Shown here piece by piece: positions 45,491 to 57,346 of a DNA stretch of 64,000 nt. Positions within the stretch are counted from its first letter, which is position 1, and every line of letters begins with the position of its first letter. This DNA comes from Raphanus sativus (taxonomy: Eukaryota > Streptophyta > Magnoliopsida > Brassicales > Brassicaceae): positions 8,246,001 to 8,310,000 of the forward strand of contig NC_079516.1 in NCBI RefSeq assembly GCF_000801105.2, given 5' to 3'. Under the pieces are notes generated by a model. The model saw only the letters and a list, made by a program, of their open reading frames with translations. It ran no database searches and was not told the origin of the DNA. The position numbers were made by a program, and so were the translations under genes.

Positions 45491-46554
45491 ATTTTTATAT
45501 TAAGAAAAAAAGAATCTTCAGTGTTCAATCATATGACGAGCTCTTGATTTATATGTACTTTCATGATTTCATGTGGCTATCTCCTATATATGTGTGTCTG
45601 TAATTTAAATACTTGATGTGTATATAAAGCAATAGTATTATCTTACCAGTAAGATGTGGACAACTTTGTAATGTGACCAAAAGAGAGGAAACTTAAAAGC
45701 TCTGTGTTTGGTCATATTTATTGCCCCAGCATGTGTCTGTCGATTTGATGATCAATCACTGATTGATATAAGCATACATATAAATGTATGTATGTGTATT
45801 TACATGTGTTTTGATCTCTACTCTGCTTCTTGTCGTTTCTTGTGTGTTACGATAATTTTTTTTCCAAAATGAATAATTTCTTTTTGACTAAACAAATCTT
45901 ATTAAACAAATCTTAGAGTTTTTTTATGAAGGAAAATCTTAGACTTTTTAATTTTACTACCTTGTTAAAAACACAACTAGAATATTTTTCCTTCTCCCTA
46001 TTTATGTATGCACTTAAAACTCGAAATAATCGATATTGTATATAGCAATTATTATTATTAATTTTTGATTGAAGTATATAGCAATTATCCATGTTCAAAA
46101 TTGCGTTAGGCGTAACACTCGCGGATGAACTGGCTGGATTGATCGATCGGATATTACGCGGGGATTGATTATTTTGTTGATGCAATTGTTTTATTTTTTG
46201 ATCGATACTATAATTAATACGATGTATTACTTTGATAATCTCATCTAAGCTATGTAAGTCGTCGATGCTTCCAAATAGTTAGTTTGACCTTTTTGCGCTC
46301 TAATTTTGTGGGAGGAATTTATAAAATTCAGGGCCCATAAGAGGGGTAGGGAACAAGAGCATGTGCATGTTCATGGGTCTTTTAATTCATATAGCAATTA
46401 TGAATTCTAATTTGTACCATACTTTCCCGATCACGAGAAGAAAAAATTGATCCTATTTTATAATTTGTCTCAATGTTTGTGTCAGATTCTAATTTATTAT
46501 ATACTCACTAATAAATAAATTAATATCCATATATATAGATTGTACTAACCAAAT
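45491..46554. other. IAA7 3' flank and spacer
   Basis: It includes the 3' UTR of IAA7 (AT-rich, end not fixed). The 90-codon minus-strand frame at 45913-46185 has no motif. No other gene is seen. Confidence 0.45.
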
Positions 46555-46555
46555 T

Positions 46556-46729
46556 GTCTTGGCGAAATGGTAAAAGTTTCGCATATGTATATCGTTCTGG
46601 GTGCGAGTCCCCTTGGCCACCTAAAAGTACCTTAAATGGTAAGAATATTAGGAGTGCCATGGATCTCGTGGAATTAGTTTTTGAATCTAGAAAACCTTTG
46701 AAAAACTTACGGTTAAAAAAATAAAAAAT
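46556..46729 (+). mobile_element. tRNA-derived SINE
   Basis: The head carries an A-box-like TGGCGAAATGG (46560-46570) and a B-box-like GGGTGCGAGTCCCC (46600-46613), then CTTGGCCACC, imitating a tRNA 3' half. The body CCATGGATCTCGTGG and CTTACGGTTAAAAAAATAAA match the tail of Brassicaceae SINEs. It cannot be a tRNA gene: there is no acceptor or anticodon stem pairing. The target duplication was not identified. Confidence 0.65.
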
Positions 46730-47649
46730 ATATAAATAGTATTCGATTAGTTTTATGAAAGAAAAAATAATATAAATGGTGCGTTTGACCTTAGTTTAGC
46801 TATGTTATTTTAGATTCGCGCTTTCAAAACACTAAATTTGTTTTGTTGAAAAATTGTTAATCCGTTTGTTTATTCAATAATGTTTTTATGCATGTGCATT
46901 CAATTTTCGGTTTGATTGTAACAGATTTTCTTTTTGGTTTTTGATTTCGGTTTGGTTGTAATTTTTTGTTTTTTTGATATAAGAGATATATTGACAGTTC
47001 AAATGTTTATGAATTTAGGTTTGGTTTATGATTAAGTAATTTTGTTCTCGGTTTAATCAGGATAGAAATGTATTATTATCTATATGGAAGTTGATTTTAA
47101 AAATGAAAGATACTACATTGAATTAGATTGAATTAAAGAGACTGCCTTTTCTAAAGTTTAAATATGATTAGATTGAATTCTATGAACCGTGATTGTAGAT
47201 AAATTATATAATCTTCCTTTATATATTTTGATACTCCATCATATATCAAATATTATGTTGTTAATATTATGAGTACTCACCAAAATCTAGGAGTATATAA
47301 CAGTTTTTAAAATTGAAAACGGAAATTACGGAATGAGTTAAAGAATATCTTTCAAATAGATTTGGTATCCAAGTTATATATAAATTACTGGTTGTATTAA
47401 CAATAAATAGTTTTTTAAAACTACTTTTAAGAACTTTATTTATATTTACTGTAATACTTTTGGTTCAAATTCAGTTTTCATATTTTGGCTTGATTAAATA
47501 ATTATTTACTATCTATAAGTATACATTAAATTTTCATAAATGAATATTTTAAATAACATATAGGTAGGTGGAATGAACTGAAAAATAAGCATTTGAACAT
47601 TTATTTATATTTCTGTGAAGTAGATGTTTGAGTTTTAACCCCAAACCTT
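46730..47649. other. AT-rich spacer
   Basis: Nothing recognised; T-rich stretches (TTTTGGTTTTTGATTTCGGT) dominate 46850-47060. Confidence 0.45.
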
Positions 47650-47830
47650 TCCGGGTTAGGTTTCCCACTTGGACCTCGATCTTTGAGATCACCAATGTAC
47701 TACTTCAGATTCTCGTCCCACAGATGGTAATTCCCTTCGTTGAAAGATTATATTTTCCCAGCCTTGGGGATCTCAATGTTCTCTAGAGTGAGGACGTACT
47801 CGCTGTACATTTAGGTCCAAGTGGAAGCCG
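47650..47830 (-). pseudogene. Fragment of plastid-type fructose-1,6-bisphosphatase
   Basis: On the minus strand it reads SEYVLTLENIEIPKAGKI, a stop, SFNEGNYHLWDENLK, a stop, YIGDLKDRGPSGKPNPERF. This is the segment of plastid FBPase that precedes the substrate-binding region (in intact enzymes the two stops are Tyr and Lys codons, from memory). Only about 60 residues survive and both stops are in frame. Absence of introns in the piece would fit a retrocopy, but it is too short to decide. The sequence further 5' (47830-48000) may be part of the same copy but I cannot align it. Confidence 0.75.
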
Positions 47831-48009
47831 AAGACACGTACACGAAACAAATGGAGCTTCTTCCAGAGATTCCTCAGGAAGATGTGTCTCACATAACACT
47901 CTAAAACCTCCATTGTCGATTGACCTAATTGGAGCTCGATCAAAACGAAGAACCCTAGATACCAGAAGTCGTCATCCTTGAAGAAGTCAAAGCCTACTAC
48001 ACGGCAAGC

Positions 48010-48180
48010 CAGGGGCGGAAGCAGAATCATATTTAGATGGGGGCACATATTTTATTTCATTATGTCTGATTGTAGAATTAGAGAGCATTTCTTGTATTGA
48101 TAGTAATTAGTAATTACTAAAGGAAAAGAAAAAAGATGGGGGCACACGACCCCGTTGCTCCTCACCTGTGTCAGCCACTG
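48010..48180. mobile_element. hAT-like MITE with 8-bp target duplication
   Basis: The left end is CAGGGGCGGAAGCAG and the right end GTGTCAGCCACTG, imperfect inverted repeats. Flanks CGGCAAGC (48002-48009) and GGGCAAGC (48181-48188) match at 7 of 8 positions. It is 171 bp, non-coding. A relative lies at 57129-57346. Confidence 0.7.
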
Positions 48181-48653
48181 GGGCAAGCTTTTGTTTTGGT
48201 TTCAGCTCATAAAAAAAGTTATTCAAAGCCCATAACAAAAGAAACTCGGGTAAATCCATAACATTTAATAAAACGATGACTTTTGATAATGAGACAGGAG
48301 TTGTCTTCAGGATGAGCGACTTAATGAAATGACAGCGTATGAAATAAGTAAACACTTCTTTATATATACAAGATATATTTGAACTATATACAATGTAATT
48401 TTTATTTTCTACACAAAAGACAACATGCTTAATAATCAACATATTGTGTTGTACATTTTGTTTCACATCTCAGTTTCCATACATTATACTGAATTACCCC
48501 GATTATAGAAATTAAATATATTTCCCTTTTAAACCACAAGATACATTTTGAACTCTAATTGAGTGAAATCTCGAATCCCATTTATGGGAAAAATATTTAA
48601 TGGTAATCTAACATCTAAACAAAAATTTAAATATTATTTATTAATCGAATTTA
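48181..48653. other. Spacer upstream of RING gene
   Basis: AT-rich, with open frames of no recognisable content. The promoter of the next gene probably begins at its right end. Confidence 0.45.
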
Positions 48654-48696
48654 TGGGCCGAAACCCAATTATCTTCCAATGAAATTGTTCGGCCCA
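48654..48696 (+). promoter_or_regulatory. Paired TGGGCC/GGCCCA (site II-like) motifs
   Basis: TGGGCC at 48654-48659 and GGCCCA at 48691-48696 lie 150-190 bases before the ATG of the RING gene. TGGGCY elements, bound by TCP factors, are typical of TATA-less housekeeping plant promoters. No TATA box is evident here. Confidence 0.45.
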
Positions 48697-48843
48697 TAGA
48701 AGATTCATTAGTCGGGGACGGTCGGCCATTACAGAAATGATATCAATTATTATTGCAAATCCCTAACTTTAATAAGATTTGAGACATAGTATTATCTTTA
48801 TCTAATCAATGAGCCGCACAACTTTTCTCTGAGACTTGTGGAA

Positions 48844-51201
48844 ATGGAGGAGATTGTTTTGAAGCAAAATGTGGTTCCATTACTCAATTGCCCTATCTGC
48901 AAAAAATTATTTGATCATCCCACCAACATCACCGAGTGTAACCACATATGTGAGTCTTTGGTTATTATGTCGTAGCTGTCTCTATGTTTCACTCCGATTT
49001 TTGCCAATCTTCTTTGGCTATCGTGTGATATGAATCGACTCATGTTTGGTTTGTTAAATTGTTGTTATTACATTTTCTTTGTAGCTATGTTAGGCAAAAT
49101 CTACGATGGTATCCGTGTTGGTGTCTCATAAAGTATCTAATCATTAAACTAAAAGAATTAAAGAAAAAAAAAGAGAGAATGAAACTCAATTCTATCTCGA
49201 ATCAAAAACTTCTGAATATCTTCGAAAACCCCTCCGCCATTTATACAATAATGTAATCATATTAAAATATTAATATTTAATTTTGAAATACTTTTTGGAT
49301 ATCTCACCCGATAAAATTCTCTTACGGTTACTTTGTTGGCATCTCTTGTTTCTGTTGAAATCATATTATATCATTCACATATATTTAATTAAACTATACA
49401 ATTTCCTCTCTTTCGACAATATTTTCTTCACCTTGTAATGTTTGTGTCAAAGTTATATCTCATAGCAACAAGTATATTCGTAAATAATAGCATAACTTGT
49501 TATTATGCAGACGAGAAATTTTTGTAAAGATGGTTCAGTTTCATTTTATAGTGAGATTTTAAAGTAATTGCCCTCAAATATTTGGTTCCATTTGTTGTGT
49601 TTTGCTTGAAAAAGAGTATTTGAAAAGTTATCTTCGTTTTAGTAAGAAAGCATTCAAAACTCTAGATAAGGACACTAAATCTGTTCTTCTGGTTGTTATG
49701 TTGTGCCTCTCTGGTTCCGGGAATATTTTTGGAACAGTTTGCAGGAAATGCATAGAGGACAAGTTCACAGTAGAGAATCTGAAAGCTTGTCCAGTCTGCA
49801 ATGTTGATCTTGGTGTTGCTCCTCTTAATAAACTCAAGTAGTCACCTTTTATATATATACTCAAAATCAAATACAATATGTCATCAAGTCTTGAGTTTCA
49901 TAATATGTCTTTTCTTTCTCTTAACTTTTTAATAAATATGTCTATGCACTTTACCAAAAACTGGTACATCAAATATGTAACTGGTTATGAAAGTGCAGGC
50001 TGGATAACACTTGGGATTACTTGAAGCAAAAATTCTTCAAACCGAAGAAGAAATCTCTAGCTTCACTCGGAGCCACTTCGTCTGGAGGATCAATTCTACC
50101 TGATGCATTGGAACAAAAGAAGCTTGGCAAGCAAAACAATGTGTCGGTTAGTAAACACGTAATACTATATCATTTTTTGAGTGTTTAAAATATTTTTGTT
50201 ACCGAGTGAGATGAAATTGATGCATCACAGGCTGGAGCATCGACATCTAAAGGATGCATACAAAAGGAAAACCACTCTGGGAAAGATAAGGAAGAGATTT
50301 CAGTATTATCTGATGATCTTGATAAGTCCTTGAGTACTACTGATAAGAGCAACCATACTGCACTGGTTGCTGAGACGGAAATAACTCAAAATGGCAAAGA
50401 GAAACAAAAAACTGTCCTTACAGAGAGAATCTCTGGTAAGAAACCGAAGAACAAAGGTAAAGAAAAGCAAGAAAGCTTCTCTACCCCGAGGAAGGTCTCA
50501 GGTCAGAAAGGGAAAGGAAAAGCTTATTCTTTTCCTCCGGTTTGGAAACCCCGTATGCATGTGGATATGAGTTCAGGTGGTACATCATCACAAACTGAAG
50601 CAAGTAACAACAAAGTTTGGTTTTCACTAATCGCTGTCCTCCCGAATCAGTAAAAGACATTCTGCTATCTTCTTTTCATTGTCTTTTAAGCTTAGATTCT
50701 GAAGCTCTTGATTGTTCGTTGTCAGGAACATTAATAGGCCTCTACTGCCACAAATCTCTAGTCAATACATACGAACGTAAGTGATCACTGGATCTTTACT
50801 TCGAAAACATAACTTCATTGAGAATGTGTAATAGTGATGCTTTCATTTGTGCATCTCCACAGTGATGGAAACTTACCTGTCTCATATGTCAAGAAGTATG
50901 TAGCGAAAAAGCTCGGTCTGCAAAGCGAGAACGAAGTAATGACTCTTCAATGTCTCTCTCTCTCTCTCTCTGTCTATCTGGCTCTTTAATACTCAGATCT
51001 TGATCTCCTTTAGGTTGGATCTTTCAGGTGGAGATATGGCTAAGGGAAGAGGCAGTGTGTTCTACACAGAAGCTGCATGAGTTGGTGGATTGGTGGGTTC
51101 AGACTACTCCAGTTGCTGAGAGGATAAGCGGCATGGTTGGGAGATCCGCTGCTGGATTTGTCATGGATCTCCACTACAGTGGTTCTTACGGCTTTGAATA
51201 A
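48844..51201 (+). CDS. DRIP-like RING-finger E3 ubiquitin ligase
   Basis: This is a predicted nuclear E3 ligase of the DRIP family, whose Arabidopsis members ubiquitinate the drought factor DREB2A. Seven exons: 48844-48949, 49738-49837, 49999-50146, 50231-50649, 50726-50776, 50863-50935 and 51028-51201. All have GT/AG borders and correct phase, giving 356 residues. The C3HC4 RING ligands are C16, C19, C32, H34, C37, C40, C53 and C56, within CPICKKLF, ECNHIFCRKC and CPVC. A basic stretch KPKKK follows, then a low-complexity Lys/Ser-rich middle (GKKPKNKGKEKQ). The C-terminal third, from WFSLI through YVKKYVAKKLGL and LVDWWVQ, resembles the ubiquitin-like RAWUL region of DRIP proteins. It is shorter than DRIP1/2 (about 420) and, from memory, than AT3G23060 (about 480), the likely orthologue. 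Confidence 0.88.
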
Positions 51202-52301
51202 TTCGGCTGGCCATCTATCATCATCAAACCATTAACCTTATTTGAAAAAACCTTTCTTGCGTAAGAAGAAACCATGAAGAAAAGACTGCACTAGGGTTTA
51301 CAGCTTTGTTTATTTTAGTTCTCTATATCCCTATACCTTTCAAAGATAGCGAGTTCAACGACTTGGGCCTCGCAGGAACACTTAATGGGCCGTTTTGGTC
51401 ATCGTTTAAACCTTGTTTACTTTCTGTTAACTATGTCGATGTTGTAGAAATTCATTATCAAAAAAATTTATATCAAAATATCAACTTCTTTTCCTTCTTT
51501 CTATGGTACTCTTTATTTCTGAAATTATTCTGATTTTTTTTCCTTCTACTTCCCAACCTTTTTCTTTGGATTTTCTTACATTAGATAGAAAATGTCATTT
51601 AAGACAAAAATGAATTAAAAGACTACCAAAAGTAATGAAACAATAATAATTTAAGGGATCTGTCTAAATCGATATAGATTATGCCAAACAATACAATTTT
51701 TCATTTGTCAAAAAGGATATACTTTAAAATTTTCATTTGTCAAAAAAGGGTATACTTTAAAATTTTAAAATTTTGATTTCTAGATTTATAGTAGTATAGA
51801 TAACAATTTGTTTTTGGCCAGCCTTGATTTACATATCTAATAGACAAAAGACATCAAATTCTCTTCAGATCACGTCATAAAACACTCGGATTTCTTTACA
51901 ACTCTAAAGTGTTGAAGATAGGTTTCTGAAATGGGCACATCAGCCTATAGGTGAAACACAGATTCAAGGCATTACAACACTGGCCAAAATACTCGTGAAA
52001 GCTAAAACTTTGAGGCCGAGAGTGGTAAAGACGCGAGGCAAAAAAAAAGAGTACGGTTTAGCCCTCGACACAAGGTTTGTTGACTTATCATTTGTTTTCC
52101 TACTATGAACTTGTGTCTTTAGCTAATTCTTTGTTATGTTTGGCCTCGACAGAACCTTATAAAACACATTACGGAAAAACATGCAAAAGCAGAACAGCTG
52201 AGAGCTGGTATTGTAATTGGATATATTGACATTTACATTATTTCTTTATCATTCAGTGATCAAACAAATGCTATTTTCTTCATGGAAGATTAACTCGAGA
52301 C
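51202..52301. other. RING gene 3' flank and spacer
   Basis: Contains the 3' UTR, then AT-rich DNA. A near-direct duplication at about 51702-51762 (TTTTCATTTGTCAAAAA and ATACTTTAAAATTTT twice) is local. No gene is supported. Confidence 0.45.
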
Positions 52302-52306
52302 CCTGC

Positions 52307-52539
52307 TGTTGGATAAGCTTGAGAGACAAGTTTCCTTTTCCTTATTAGTATGTGTTTATCTTTAGGGTTAAGGAAATATGATAATACTTGTGTGTTTAGG
52401 ATTTGTTGTAATCCTATATCTGAATGAGAAGAATGCATATGTGTGGTGGTTAATATGCGATTTGATAGTGTGATTGAACATTGTGATTGAATAAGAAGAA
52501 CTTCTTATTGTTGAAACTACATCTTGTCGTGAAACTAGA
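52307..52539 (+). repeat. Copia 5' LTR
   Basis: TGTTGGATAAGC to GTGAAACTAGA, 233 bp. Compared with the 3' LTR it has about eight substitutions and a small extra segment near 52420-52445. Confidence 0.92.
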
Positions 52540-52595
52540 TTTGGTATCATAGCTTTACAGAAACAATTTCTTTCGACACTTCCCGACTACTAACA

Positions 52596-55500
52596 ATGGG
52601 TGATGTCAAGAACGAGATTGTGGTGCACAAAGAACCTGAGATAACTTCCGTAAAATTTCCGATGCTAACCGCGTCCAACTACACCGTCTGGGCCATGAGG
52701 ATGACGATTGCTCTAAAGGTCTGCGAAGTTTGGAAAACCATAGAGCCCGATATCGACGATGCAAAGAAAAATAATAAAGCCATCGCTTACCTATTCCAAT
52801 CCATACCTGAGCATTGATATTACAAGTTGGCAACATAAAGACATCAAAAGGAGTATGGGATGCGATTCAGGCAAGACATGTCGGAGCAGAACGGGTGAAA
52901 GAAGCTAGGTTACAAACCTTGATGGCAGATTTTGATAGACTCAGGATGAAAGACGATGATACAATCGATATATTCTCGAGCAAACTGTCCGAGATTGCGT
53001 CCAAATCTGTCTCATTAGGAGAAACGATTGAAGAACCTAAACTTGTTAAGAAGTTTCTCAAGAGCTTGCCAAGAAAGAAGTATATCCACATGGTGGCTTC
53101 ACTTGAACAAGTTCTGAATCTTAATACTACAAGTTTTGAAGATATAGTAGGCAGATTAAAGGCATATGAAGAACGAATATCTGAGGAAGATGAAACATAT
53201 GATGAGCCCGGAAAGCTAATGTATGCAAATACAAGCTCGAATCAAGAAGGTTATAGCAACAATAACGCTGGACGAGGACGTGGAGGAAGATCTAACTGGA
53301 GAGGAAGAGGTCGCGGACGTGTTGGGTCTTTCCAACAACAACGAGAGGCTTATCGACAAGGACGAGGCAGAGGAGCTGCATCATACATCACGTACTTCAA
53401 TTGTGATAAGCTTGGTCACTACGCCACGGATTGTCCCGATAAGATGTTAAAACTTCAGGAGACAGATGAAAAAAGTGAGAAGAAAGACGAAGAAACACAT
53501 GAAGCTGATGCTTTGATGATGAATGAGGTTGTTTATCTGAATGAGAAGAATGTGAACCCGAAAGCGTTTGATACTGAATCAGATGCAAGAGATGTGTGGT
53601 ATTTGGATAATGGTGCTAGCAACCATATGAGTGGAAACCGTATGTGCTTTAACAAGCTTGATGTTTCTATTACCGAAAAAGTGCGCTTTGGAGACGACTC
53701 TCGAGTCGATATAATGGGAAAAGGTACCGTTAGGTTCCTTATCGATGGAGGAAAGAAAGAATTGAAGGATGTGTATTACATTCCGCCGCTGCGAAGTAAC
53801 ATAATCTCTTTGGGTCAGGCCACGGAGGTAGGATGTGAAGTGAAGATGAAAGACGATACCCTCAAGTTGCTCGACAAGTATGGCCAGTTGATAGTTAAAA
53901 CACAAAGATCAAAGAACTGCCTATACAAAGTTTCTTTGCAGGTTGATCTTGTCGAGTGCTTACAGGTATCAACGAGCTCAGCCTCTGTAATATGGCATGC
54001 CCGACTGGGCCATATCAACAGAGAAACAATGAAGACGATGGTCAAGAAAGAACTAGTCATTGGTGCACCGGAACTTACATCTAGTACGGAACCTTGCGTC
54101 TCGTGTCTAAAGGGAAAACATAGTAGAAAAGCATTCCCACAAGCTACTCTTTTTCGCGCAACAGAGCCTTTGGAACTAATCCACGCCGACTTGTGCGGTC
54201 CTATCTCACCGTCAACGCCGTCTCACAAGAGGTATATCTATGTCCTCATCGATGACTACTCACATTACATGTGGACTGTATTGATTGAAGAGAAAAGTGA
54301 GGCGTTTGAAAAATTTAAAAGCTTTAAAATGCGTGTGGAGCAAGAAACCAAGACTGCGATAAGAACTTTGTGAACCGACAGAGGGGGAGAGTTCGTATCT
54401 CGTGAGTTTCAGTTATATTGCGACAAACATGGCATCACTCGTCACTTGACTGCACCTTACACCCCACATCAAAACAGAGTAGTAGAGCGTCGGAATCGAA
54501 CACTTTTGGAGATGACACGAAGCATCTTAAAACATATGAGCTTACCTAATCACTTATGGGGAAAAGCTACACGACACGCTACTTACCTGATAAACCGAGT
54601 TGGAACGAGATCTCTGGATGGAAAAACTCCCTATGAAGCATTAAGGAATCGAAAGCCTAATCTATCACACTTAAGAGTATTCGGGTGCATTTGCTATGCG
54701 AGAACAGAGAAGGCTGGAAGAAAGAAACTAGACAACAGATCCAGGGCTCTTGTACATCTAGGGACAGAGCTGGGATCCAAGTCTTATCGTCTCTTTGATC
54801 CTATAACAAAACGTATTGTGGTGAGCCGCGACGTCGTGTTTGACGAGTGCAAGGAGTGGGATTGGACGAAGCAGGAAGCTAATATTGACACTAGTGAGTT
54901 TGTTGTTAACCAAAGTATCAGGAACTATGGCTCTACAGGAGTTGAGACGAGTGAAGCTAGTAATTTCTAGCCACACGTAACAGAGGAAGATGAAGGAACC
55001 AATGAAGATGAGGAAAGTGATGAAGAGAACCCACTGCTGAGAAGATCAACACGAGCCACTACTAAACCTGCATATCTTGACGACTACATTCATCTTGCAG
55101 AGGTAGAAAGCGAGCACTTGTTGATGGAGCCGTGGAGTTTTGAAGAAGCCAAAAAACTCCAAGTCTCGATAGATGCGTGTGAGGATGAGATCTTTTCTAT
55201 TGAGAAGAATAACACATGGGATCTTGTGGAGCTGCCGAAGGGAGTAAAACCAATTGGACTAAAGTGGATATTCAAGATTAAACGCAATGCTGATGGGACT
55301 ATTAGTAAATACAAAACTCGTCTAGTAGTAAAAGGGTACGTACAACGACATGGTGTAGACTACGACGAAGTATTTGCTCCGGTGGCGCGTATTGAAACGA
55401 TAAGGTTAATCATTGCATTGTCTGCATCACACGGATGGGAGATACACCACCTTGACGTCAAGACGACTTTTCTTCACGGTGAATTAAAGGAGGAAGTGTT

Positions 55501-56690
55501 CGTCACTCAGCCGGAGGGATTCGTGATTACTGGTGAAGAACATAAGGTTTACAAACTGAAAAAAGCTCTTTATGGACTACGACAAGCGCCGAGAGCATGG
55601 AACATAAAGCTTAATCAAATACTCTGAGACTTGAGCTTCAAGCGTTGTTCTAAAGAACCCTCACTCTACGGAAGGAAAATGATCGAGAGTTACTTATTGT
55701 CGTGGTCTATGTAGATGATCTCCTAGTTACTGGATCATCGTTAAAGGCTATATTGGAGTTCAAGCATGAGATGTCGGCAAAGTTCGAGATGAGTGATCTT
55801 GGGTTATTAACATACTACTTAGGCATTGAAGTATCACAAGTCACTGGCGGTATCATCTTAAGACAAGAAAGATATGCACAGAGAATTCTTGATGAAGCAA
55901 AGATGAGCTCGTGTAATCCGGTTCATGTTCCAATGGAACTTAATGCGAGTTTCTCTAAATCGATTGATGAAGCACGTATTGATGCTAAGGAATATAGACG
56001 AGCGATTGGATGCCTGCGATATCTACTACACACACGGCCAGACCTATCATTTAGCGTCGGCGTCCTGGGCAGGTATATGCAAGATCCTAGGAGTTCACAT
56101 GGAGCCGCCTTGAAACAAGTTATAAGATATCTGCGAGGCACCTGTTCTCTAGGACTGTTCTATGCGCGTGGGAAAGGAACAGAACTGTTAGGATATAGTG
56201 ACAGTTCTCATAACGTGGATGATGATGATGGTAAGAGTACGACTGGCCATATATTCTATCTCGGCAACAGTCCCATAACGTGGTGTTCAACCAAGCAAGA
56301 GATCATCGCTCTGTCTTCTTGTGAAGCCGAATTCATGGCTGCAACAGAGGCAGCTAAACAAGCAATATGGCTACAAGAACTACTAAGCGAAGCTGTTGGA
56401 AAAGAAAGCAGCGAGTTGTTATCAAAGTCGATAACAAATCGGCAATTGCTCTGTCGAAAAATTCAGTATTTCATGGCCCCAGTAAGCATATTCATAGAAG
56501 GTTCCACTTCATACGTGAATGTGTCGAGAACGAGCAAGTTGAAGTAAGTCATATTCCAGGCAGTGAACAAAAGGCTGACATTCTTACTAAGTCACTTGGA
56601 AGAATAAAATTCAAAGAGATGAGGGACCTTATTGGAGTACAAGAAGTGCGTGATGGTGAGCTCAAGCTTAAGGGAAAAAATGTTGGATAA
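52596..56690 (+). pseudogene. Copia gag-pol polyprotein, broken
   Basis: Gag begins at 52596. A one-base frameshift near 52812 breaks it. The CCHC knuckle reads YFNCDKLGHYATDC: the first Cys is Tyr. Protease has WYLDNGASNHMSG (from 53598). GAG-preintegrase shows WHARLGHI. Integrase has HADLCGP, TDRGGEF and VVERRN around its D,D,E residues; an in-frame TGA at 54371 precedes TDRGGEF. A TAG at 54968 lies in the linker. RT shows [12 protein letters not shown] and YVDD (about 55705), with a TGA at 55625 and a frameshift near 55675. RNase H shows SDSSHN, TGHIFYLG and SSCEAEF; another frameshift lies near 56400. With at least six lesions the protein cannot be made, so the element is inactive on its own. 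Confidence 0.93.
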
Positions 56691-56904
56691 GCTTGAGAGA
56701 CAAGTTTCCTTTTCTTTATTAGTATGTGTTTATCTTTAGGGTTAAGGAAATATGATAATATTTGTGTGTTTAGGATTTGTTGTGATCCTATATAAACGAA
56801 TGCATGTGTGGTGTTTAATATGCGATTCGATATTGTGATTGAATATTGTGATTGAATAAGAAGAACTTCTTATTGTTGAAACTACATCTTGTCGTAAAAC
56901 TAGA
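56681..56904 (+). repeat. Copia 3' LTR
   Basis: TGTTGGATAAGC to GTAAAACTAGA, 224 bp; directly follows the polypurine tract and precedes the CCTGC target duplication. Confidence 0.92.
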
Positions 56905-56909
56905 CCTGC

Positions 56910-57128
56910 AATATCTACCGGGAACAAATGGAGATGATGTAGCAGACAAGGGAAATAAACAGAGTTATATAACAAGCTGGATGTGACTTATGCTTCTATC
57001 GATGAGGATATATAATAGAATTTATGGTCCAAGAGTACATAACTTTCCCCCCAAACAATATACCACAACAAGTTTAGTATCTCCAATGAGTTCCACAGTC
57101 TAAGTAAAACACAACTCATGCATATATA
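56910..57128. other. Short spacer
   Basis: No feature recognised; it joins directly to sequence left of the Copia element (before 52302) once that insertion is removed. Confidence 0.5.
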
Positions 57129-57346
57129 CAGTGACAGATCCAAAAATGTTTTCAATCGGAGGCACTGTATCAGAAACAACAACAAAAAAGAATTGATGGA
57201 GACATTTTTACAGTTTTTTTTTTTTTTGAAGAAAACACTTTTACAGTTTTCTTCACTAAATTTATGATATTTGATCATTTAATTTAAATTACTAAAGACA
57301 AAAAAATCAGTAGGGGCATGAAAAAAAATCAGTACGTCCGCCCCTG
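57129..57346. mobile_element. hAT-like MITE with 8-bp target duplication
   Basis: The left end CAGTGACAGATCC and right end GTCCGCCCCTG are imperfect inverted repeats of the CAGGGGCGGA type also seen at 48010. Flanks CATATATA (57121-57128) and CATATAAA (57347-57354) match at 7 of 8 positions. Confidence 0.7.

Larger units (their letters stand above)
52307..56904 (+). mobile_element. Complete but decayed Ty1/copia retrotransposon
   Basis: CCTGC target duplications flank it (52302-52306 and 56905-56909). LTRs are 52307-52539 (233 bp) and 56681-56904 (224 bp), about 96% identical by eye apart from small deletions. A primer-binding site TGGTATCATAGC (52542-52553) matches the initiator-tRNA-Met type (TGGTATCAGAGC) with one change. 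The polypurine tract AAGGGAAAAAA (56670-56680) precedes the 3' LTR. The LTRs begin TG but end GA in both copies. Domain order is gag, protease, integrase, RT, RNase H, which defines copia. Confidence 0.95.

Noticed and set aside
46556..46625. Possible tRNA gene
   Set aside because: A and B boxes are present but no cloverleaf pairing or anticodon arm; the following body and A-rich tail identify a SINE.
49602..49841. 79-codon frame beginning MLEKEYLKSYLRF, overlapping RING exon 2
   Set aside because: Only the part from 49738 is exon; the upstream half is intron 1, and using it would remove the first half of the RING finger.
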